Translations under genes and position numbers: made by a program
Part shown: piece after piece, positions 48,201 through 57,200 of the stretch
Layout of the letters: each line of letters begins with the position of its first letter
Numbering within the stretch: position 1 is the stretch's first letter
Notes under the pieces: generated by a model
Database searches by the model: none
The model's input: only the letters and a program-made list of their open reading frames with translations
Told to the model about the DNA's origin: nothing
Source: Panorpa germanica
Taxonomy: Eukaryota; Arthropoda; Insecta; Mecoptera; Panorpidae
Length of the DNA: 64,000 bases
Assembly: GCA_963678705.1 (NCBI GenBank)
Contig: OY783205.1
Span: 8,680,001-8,744,000, forward strand
Direction of reading: 5' to 3'

Positions 48201-51200
48201 ACCAAAAACATTATCACATTTTTTGGAAGAAATGATATTAAAAAATAGAAAAGGACAAGTAGATCATTTAAAAACGAAATGCACATCTATTAGCCACGCA
48301 ATAATGGCTTCGATACGAGAACGTTCATTTTCATTTTGACAAATGTATATTATGCCGTATTTAATAATAAATAAAAATATGTGTAAAATATATACTCTTA
48401 CTATCATTTTAACTTAAAATAAAACTAAAATATATAATCCAGAATTAATAATATTTTATACTTAAATAGTTAAATATGAATAATTATATATAAATAATCA
48501 AGTTACTTACTTTAATTAAATATAAATAATTAATAGTTAGTACATAAATAATAGGCATTGTTTAATAATTATAATTTCCAAGTAAATAATTGACTTTATA
48601 ACGTACTCATAACTATAACTCACGCTTGACCTTGCATTAGACCGTATATGACTGTACGATGTGCACTCTTCGCGCTCTACCTTCAAAACGGTTGGTTGTA
48701 TGAAAAAAAAGTTTAAACAAAAGATGTAGGGAATTTTATAGCCTACAACTTTTATAATAAATGCAAATCTCATTTAACCGATAGGAAGCCAGATATTCGC
48801 GAAAAACCGATTTTTGTGACCTTTGACCTTGAATATCTTGAGACGCGGACACGATAACGATTGTGACTTTCGAGACAACATTTAGAATGATAAAACAAAG
48901 GTTCATACCAATTTGCAGCTTATTATCTTTCATTCCGAGGTTGACCCCTTTTTTTACCTAATATGACTGGGCTATATACGCCACGGGCATACAGCGAGGC
49001 AGTTAGTCGTGTTCTGGCTTTTACACTGTCAAGTATCATGATTCGCAACCATTTTGCATTATAAGAATTTTGGTTAAAGTTATTTAATAAAAGTGTAAAT
49101 TAATTCCAATCCATTTTACTCGCATGGTTTTATTTCGTTCATGCGAAGCTGGTCCTTCGAGTTTACTAACCGCGTGTGAATTCGTAGTGTTTTGAGGTTA
49201 CGTCTATATGGTAACCGGCACGTGTGCAAGCTATTTTTTACATTTACCCTATGGCGCCTGGGGAAGTCATCAATTGACATTGATTGGGTAATGCAACGCT
49301 TGATTTAAGCGGATTCACATATAATTTGGATACTACATATTCACATTTCAAGAAAAATTGTTCAAGAAAAATATTTGTACGGAAAGGGGTATAAGGACGC
49401 TGGAAGAGAGTAAAATACTTTTTTACTCATCAAGGTACAATTCTATTATTACTATCTACAAGTACCAATTTATTAAAAAATTACTAAGTTGCTGGATTAA
49501 GCTGGATTAGTTTTGTCATCCACGTTTCATCTATCATACAAGTACGAGTTTATCACCTAAGCAAGATGGAAGGGTTGAAGAGGCTTAAAACGGCGCGGAC
49601 GACTGCAAAAGGTTCAATATCAAGGATGGACAATTATGTCAGCGACTCAAGGGCCCTCGAATCCGGTACGGTGGAGCTGCTGGAGGCGAAAAAGGAAAAG
49701 TTGATGACTACCTATCAATCGTACGAGCTCACGCAATCCAGTATTTTAGAAATCGATGAACAGGATGATGAGGACATAGAGGATGTCGAAGAAAAATACT
49801 TTAATATACTAGCCAAGTTAAATGCTAGCATCACCAAATTGAAAGAAGTTAATAGGCCTACTTGTCCTAGCTTAGTTGCATCAAAACTTCCAGCGGTGGA
49901 AATTCCAACCTTCGATGGCAAGGATATAACCAGGTTTAAGCCCTTTTATGAGCTCTTCCAAGCGGTTGTTCATAATAATACATCACTGTCCGATGTACAA
50001 AGGCTTTTTTATTTGAGAAAGTATCTCCTTGATGAGGCTCTTTCAATAATCATAAATTTGCCGCTTGTGAACAGCTCATATAAAGAGGCTCTTGATTTAT
50101 TGTTAGCGCGGTATGATAATAAGGCGCGATTAATTTCTAATCATATTAATATATTACTTGATATTCCAAACATGCAGAAGGGTACTGCAATGGCTATAAG
50201 GGCTTTTTTATGTCAAGTTAAACAGCAATTACAAGCTTTAAAAAATCTTGATGAGCCTGTAGACAAATGGGATATGATTCTAATCTCAATCTTAAGTAGA
50301 AAGCTAGATATATTAACTAGTCGCAATTTCCATATGGAAAGAAACTTAGAAAAACTGCCTACTATGGCAGAATTTATTTCATTTTTAGAAAAACGTGCAA
50401 TTGCACTTGAGGATAGCTCACCGTATAAAAATATGTCAAATGACAAAAATTATAGAGAATATTCGCACTCGAGAGTTTCCAATGTCACTACTCGCTACAA
50501 TTTAGCATGTAGATATTGTAATATGGACCATCCAATTTTTAAATGTCCAAAATTTAAAATGGCTCCTTTAGAGACGCGTAATTCATTCGTTCAAGAACAT
50601 AAATTATGTTCGCTATGTTTAAAAGCCCATAGTGACAGGTGTCCCCTTGAGAATAAATATAAATGTCACAAATGTGAAGGCATGCATAGCAAATTGTTAT
50701 GTGATAAAACAGAAGCTGGTTGGCTGGCTGGCAAGACAACTGAATCTCCAGTTGTAATGTGCTGTAGCAATGATAGTTTGGGGGGTACCATATTGCTGCC
50801 TACTATGAAGGTAAAAATCGTTGACAATTTTGGTCGCGAGTTTCTAGTTCGTGCATTGCTCGATAGTGGTAGTCAAGCATCATTAGTGACTGCTGAACTT
50901 TTAAAAAAATTGCGTTTACGTACAACCACTCAAACTAGTAAAATAATTGGTATAGGCAATAAAGCCACGAAATTATATCACTCAGCAATTATAAACATAC
51001 AGCATAAATTATAACAGAAATATTAATCACAAAGTGAATTGTCATGTAGTTGAGTCTATCACTACGCCTTTGCCTCAAATTTTTATTGATACATCCAAAG
51101 TTATTTTTCCCAAAAATATTAAGCTAGCTGATGAGCAGTATAATGTACCCTCGAAAATATCATTGCTATTGGGTGCGGATTTATATTTTGCCATTCTATT

Positions 51201-54200
51201 AGGTGGCTGTATTAAACTAAATAATGGCTCAGTTTTACAGAACACTACATTTGGATATGTAGTTGCAGGCAAATTGCATAATCAAAATAATAATTCATAC
51301 ACTAATCTAATATCTAATTTTGCCATTTGTGACCATACAACCCTTGAAAATGTTATGGAGCAATTTTGGACGACTGAGAAAGTCCCAGAAGTAACAGATA
51401 AGTTTACTGAGGAATATTTAAAGGCTGAACATATTTTTAAAAATTCAGTACTACTTAAAAATAATACCTTTACTGTTGATTTGCCATTAGTCAGCCCAGT
51501 AAATGAACTAGAATTGGGGGATTCTTTCTCAGTCGCCCTGCAAAGATTCTATGTGTTAGAAAACAGATTTAAACGAAATCCTTCACTATTGAAGGTATAC
51601 AAAAAATTCATTGATCAATATATAGAGATGGGACATGCCAGGGAAATAGATATAAATTCTTATGATGATTATAATACTCCTAATTATTTTTTAGCGCATC
51701 ATGCAGTTACCAATGATGATAGCAAAACTACTAAATTGGGTGTGGTCTTTGATGGAAGCATGCGTTCTAAAAATAAGATTTCTCTCAACGATGTTATGCT
51801 GAATGGTCCTGTGGTTCAAGGCGAGCTCTTCGATATTCTCATACTGTTTAGAACTTATGTGTACACAATTGTCTGTGACATAGAAAAAATGTTCCGCTGT
51901 ATTCTAACAAATGACACTTACAATGTCTTACAAAATATCTTATGGAGAGATGATCCAGGTAAGCCCATCAGTTGTTTGCAATTAAAAACTGTAACATACG
52001 GACTGAAATCTTCTACCTTTTTGGCCACACGATGTCTCATAGAACTTGCCCATCGCTACAAACATAAATATCCTCTTGCAGCGAGAGCAATGTGCTACAA
52101 TACGTATGTTGATGATGTCATAGTTGGGTGCGATGACGTGGAAGAGTTATTTGAATTAAAGTCTTAATTAATTGATTTACTACAATTAGGTAATTTTAAA
52201 TTGCACAAATGGTCTTCCAATCATCCCTCAGTGCTCGACGACATCTCTAGTGATAAAAAATATATCAATGAATTAGATTTAAATAAATCAGCCATTATCA
52301 AAACATTAGGTCTAAAATACATAATTATTACGGATACATTTACCTTTAAGTGTCCTAACACGAATAATAACAATTTGAATACTAAAAGAAAAGTACTTAG
52401 TTTTATTGGGACTTTATTTGATCCGTTAGGATTGATTGGCCCTATAATTGTAGTTGCCAAGTTAATCATGCAAGAGCTTTGGTTTTTGAAAATAGATTGG
52501 GATGCACCGCTGCCTGACAAACAATTACAGATGTGGGAAAAGTTCCTTAATGGTCTAAAGAAAGCAGACAGTATTTCAATAGATCGACTTATAAAGGAGA
52601 AAAATTTTGTCACTGCAGAGTTAATAGGCTATGCAGATGCATCTATGAAAGCGTACGGGTGCTGCTTATACTTGAAAAACAAAATTAATTTGTGCCAAGT
52701 CTCGTGTGGCTCCACTAGGTAAGGTACTTACAATACCCCAACTAGAGCTAAATAGTGCAGTTTTGCTGGCACAACTTGCGGCTAGAGTTAGTAATTTACT
52801 CAAAACTAGATTGGATCATAGAGTTTTCTTTTATTGTGATTCCAAAATAGTCCTTGCTTGGATTCAAGCGGACAAATTAAAGGCCAATATCTATGTTAAT
52901 AACAGAGTAAAGAAAATAACAGAGCTTACAGATAAATTCTCTTGGTACTATGTAAAATCAGCTGATAACCCAGCTGATATAATTTCTCGTGGTATAGAAC
53001 CACAACACTTAAAGAATCAGAATCTTTGGTGGAACGGTCCTCAGTATCTATCCAATTGTGATTTTAAACATGATCATTATTTTGATTTAAATACAGTACT
53101 TCCATCAGATGATGAAGATATAAACTGTAATCTTTGTAACATTGAGGTCGAACAAGCACCTTTAATGTTAGACCTGTTTAAAAAAAATTCCAATATCAAT
53201 AAACTACAGCGTGTCTTAGCTTATGTGTACAGATTCTTTAATAATTGTAAAAAGACAGTACACAGTTCAAATGGACATTTATCTCCACAAGAACTTCATA
53301 ATTCCTTATTAATTATCATTCGCTCAGTTCAAAGGCAAATATTTTTTAAAGAAATAAAATGTCTCTTAGGTGGTATGATTATCAAAACCGGTATAGGTAA
53401 TCTCCATCCTTTCATAGACAGCGCTGGTTTGATTCGTGTTGGTGGCAGATTGCAAAATGCAGGCATTGCAAAAGATAAAATGCACCCAGTCATACTGCCA
53501 AAGGCCAACAATATCACCTCTATCATAATTAAAAATGAGGACTTACGTTTGCTCCATGCTGGTGCTAGATTAGTACTCAGTTCCTTGTCTCAAAAGTTCT
53601 GGATTATCAATGGCATACGGGAGGTCAAAAAGGTACTATACAAATGTGTTATATGTTCGCGATTGAAGGCTGAATCTGCTAAACAATTGATGGGTTCTTT
53701 ACCAGCTGACAGAGTTACAGCTACAAGACCATTTCAGCATGTAGGTGTAGATTTTTGTGTACCTTTTAATATAAAGATAGCTCGCATACGTAAACCATTG
53801 ATTACAAAAGGCTACATTTCATTGTTTGTTTGCTTTTCAACAAAGGCCATACACATGGAAGTGGTTTCTGATTTAAGAACTGAAACATTCTTGGCATGTC
53901 TTAATCGTTTTATTTCTAGACGAGGCATGCCCACTAAAATTTATTGTGATAATGCTAAAACATTTAAGGGTGCTGCTAATGAATTAAAAGAATTGTATAA
54001 TTTACAGACTAACAAGTCTCATAGAAATACTGTTATAAGCTTTTGTAATAATTTATATATAAAATTTATGTTTATACCCAGTTATGCTCCTGAATTTGGT
54101 GGCATATGGGAAGCAGGGGTCAAAAGTGTGAAGCACCACCTTAAGAGAGTAGTTGGTAATTTGGCCTTAACTTATGAGGAATTAAATTCAGTTGTCATAC

Positions 54201-57200
54201 AGATTGAAGGGGTGCTAAACTCAAGACCACTGCTTCCACTAAGCTCAAATGAGTATAAATACTTGACTCCAGCACATTTTCTAATTGGCACTGCTCTGAT
54301 TGAATACCCTGAAGTTAATTTAACAGAGGTACCAGTCAATCGTCTTAAGTTTTGGAATATTGTCAAAAAACTAAAACAAGACTTTTGGCAAGCTTGGTCT
54401 AAGGACTACCTCACACAGCTTCAGAGCCGTCCCAAGTGGAAATATGCTAATGAGAACCTAAAAGAAGGTGATTTACTTATTGTAAAGAATTTGAACTCTC
54501 CCCCACTAAATTGGCCAATGGCCAGAATTACAAAGGTCTTTTTTGGTAAAGATGGAAAGGTGAGAGTGGCGGAAATAAGAATTGGTGATAAGATCTGCAA
54601 CAGACCCATCACAAAATTGTGCAGGCTACCACTGAATTGATTGTTGTGTCCATTATGCAAATGATAATGTATGCTATAATGATAATTACGATTTCTGTTA
54701 TGTTTAGGATAGTTATTATTTTGTTTTATTTTATATTATTTTCACACAATCATGTAGACTATCATAGAATTAAGAAGTTTATAAAATTATGTAGCTCTAT
54801 GTATTAATGTATTTTTGTATATATTTTAAATTGGTTGTGGGATCAGCTACTTTTTTCTGGCCTGCAATTTATGTTCAGTACAAAACATAAGATATGTCTC
54901 TGCTGACATTCCAATATTATAATGTATTGTTGTCTCTGGTAGAAGTTATACGCATGGCAACATTACGAGTATTGGAGTGAGGCAGTTAGTCGTGTTCTGG
55001 CTTTTACACTGTCAAGTATCATGATTCGCAACCATTTTGCATTATAAGAATTTTGGTTAAAGTTATTTAATAAAAGTGTAAATTAATTTTATCGTTGAAT
55101 ATTTAAATAAATTATTCAACCTATCTTACTCGCATGGTTTTATTTCGTACACACGTAATAATCTTATTTTTTCTTTTGTCATGTACTGTAGTAAAAATTA
55201 TTCTTCATTTTGAAATTCTTTTAGATATTCGATTGCGATGATGGGTCTGACGAATCCAAGGAATTGTGTACCAAGACTGAAGGAGTTGAATCGTAAGTCC
55301 ATGATGATTACAGTGATATATATCTTCTTTCTGTTATTTTAATCATACATGATTACAGAAGTGGTGTGGCAGTTGGAAGTTGTATTTTACCCGAAAAAAC
55401 AGGAAATGGAAGTTATACAATTTATGGAATTGAAACAGCGCCACCAGCTGGGACACAAACTAATGATGGTACTATACTAGAATATAAATGTAATAAGAAG
55501 TTTACTTTGACCTCTATTTTAACTGTTGAATTTTCTGGAGATCAGTGGCTTCCATCTGTACCAAGCTGCGTAATAAGTACATATTCCTAATACCATTTAT
55601 TAAAGATGTGAATTATAGAAATTCAAAACCCGATCTACTTTATTGAAAATTTAGTATACCTTTTCAGAACCGTGTAAACCGCTTGTACGAAAGAACGGAA
55701 CCAAGTTTGAGTGTGTGTTACATAAAATAAAAAATGTTTCTTGCGACACTTCAATATTTCCTGGAACTGTTTCTTGTCATTCTTCCTTTAATCGTTCTAA
55801 TATTTTCTTCCCTGTTCTTACATGTAGAGAAGAATACAGTTGTAATTTTCCTTTAGTAAATTGCATAGCAGGTATGTTATTTATAGTATTGGTGTATAAA
55901 CTTTAGCTTCTCTTTTGACCGTTAATTGTTCTGAAGGTCAATGGTTTCCATCTGTATCAAGCTGGGTAATAAGTACAGATGCCTAATACCTTTTATTGAC
56001 GATATGATTTACAGAAATTTAAAAGTTGATTTAAATTTTCAGAACCATGTGAACCACTTGTACGCAAGGACGGAACCAAGTTTGAGTGTGTGTTAGATAA
56101 AATATATAATGTATCTTGCGACGATCCAATATTTCCTGGAACTGATGTCACTGTTTCTTGTCATCCTTCATTTAGTCGTCAGGATATTTTTTTCCCTGTT
56201 TTTACATGTGAGGAAGACTTCAGTTGGAATTATCCTTTAATAAATTGTGAAACAGGTATATTATTTTTAGTGTTTGTGTAGATATTTCTTTTATAAAATA
56301 TTTAGGCTACTACGAACAGAGTTTCAGTTTGCCCAATTATCATGCAAGTCTAAAATTAACCTGTCTTTTTTATCGACGAAGAGTAGTAGATAGGTATCCC
56401 TTGTCTCATCTGTCCACTTGCAAGAGCAATAAGTTACAATACAGAAACGGCTAACATTTCAATAATGGGTAGGAACTTCCTTCAATACAACGTGAATTGC
56501 ATAAAACGCACTTTAAAAGATGCAGGCGTTTAGTAGCGCGATAAAGTGGCACATTAAGTGGAATAAATAAATGGACAATGCACCATGTTAAAACATCTGC
56601 ATGAAATTTGTAAAAGATTGATTTGATAAGCAACAATATAGAAAATCCCGAAACACGCTCAGTACGGCGGTACATTGAACAATCGACTATTGCTACTCTA
56701 GAACACTTGCGATAACTTTCTCTGAAGATAACATTCTGAGCGTTGTTTCTACTTGTTCAATGTATATCGTGTTATCTCTTCTTTTCCACGTCAAAGACAA
56801 AATTGTTTCTATATTGTTTAGAAAAATATTTCTAAATTTCAAAATTTTTTAATTTTTATATTTATTTTTAGTGCATCAACTTTTGAAAGTAATTAGCACT
56901 GAAACAGCATATATAAATTTATAAACATTTCTATTACATAATTCGTAATTCATGATTTACAACTTATAAATATATTTAAAATAAAGAATTAATCTCGTTA
57001 ATTTGTTTTCTTTATAAACTCAGTAAAGATTTTCAGATTTTCCCTGCTTTTATATATCAGCCTATACTCCTGAGGCATATTACAATCTTGTCTGAGCGAC
57101 GAGTATTTTGAACATTGGTAAATAATATGGTTTACCGTTAGTGGGCTATTGCGTTGTTCACATATTGGTTGTGGATCTCTTTTGAATAAGAAGGTATAAG

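Larger units (their letters stand above)
46378..49141 (+). repeat. BEL 5' LTR, split by a transposon
   Basis: The LTR is seen as 46378-46486 and 48975-49141. The outer parts match the 3' LTR closely (for example TATGTCTCTGCTGACATTCC). Differences: about 25 bp around the insertion (CGCCACGGGCATACAGC) is absent from the 3' LTR, and about 25 bp near the end (TTGAATATTTAAATAAATTA) is absent here. Confidence 0.85.
46378..55151 (+). mobile_element. BEL/Pao LTR retrotransposon with nested insertion
   Basis: Both LTRs start TGTTCAGTAC and end CGTACA/CGTTCA, and CACGT flanks the element (46373-46377 and 55152-55156), a 5-bp target duplication. Gag, protease, RT, RNase H, integrase and a C-terminal DUF5641-like region follow in BEL order. 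Three lesions break the polyprotein (about 51010, the TAA at 52165, and about 52700). A long-TIR DNA transposon sits inside the 5' LTR. No envelope-like frame is present. Confidence 0.9.

Noticed and set aside
46378..55151. Envelope gene or retrovirus-like status for the BEL element
   Set aside because: After the integrase and C-terminal domain only about 230 bp precede the 3' LTR, with no frame long enough or of the right kind.
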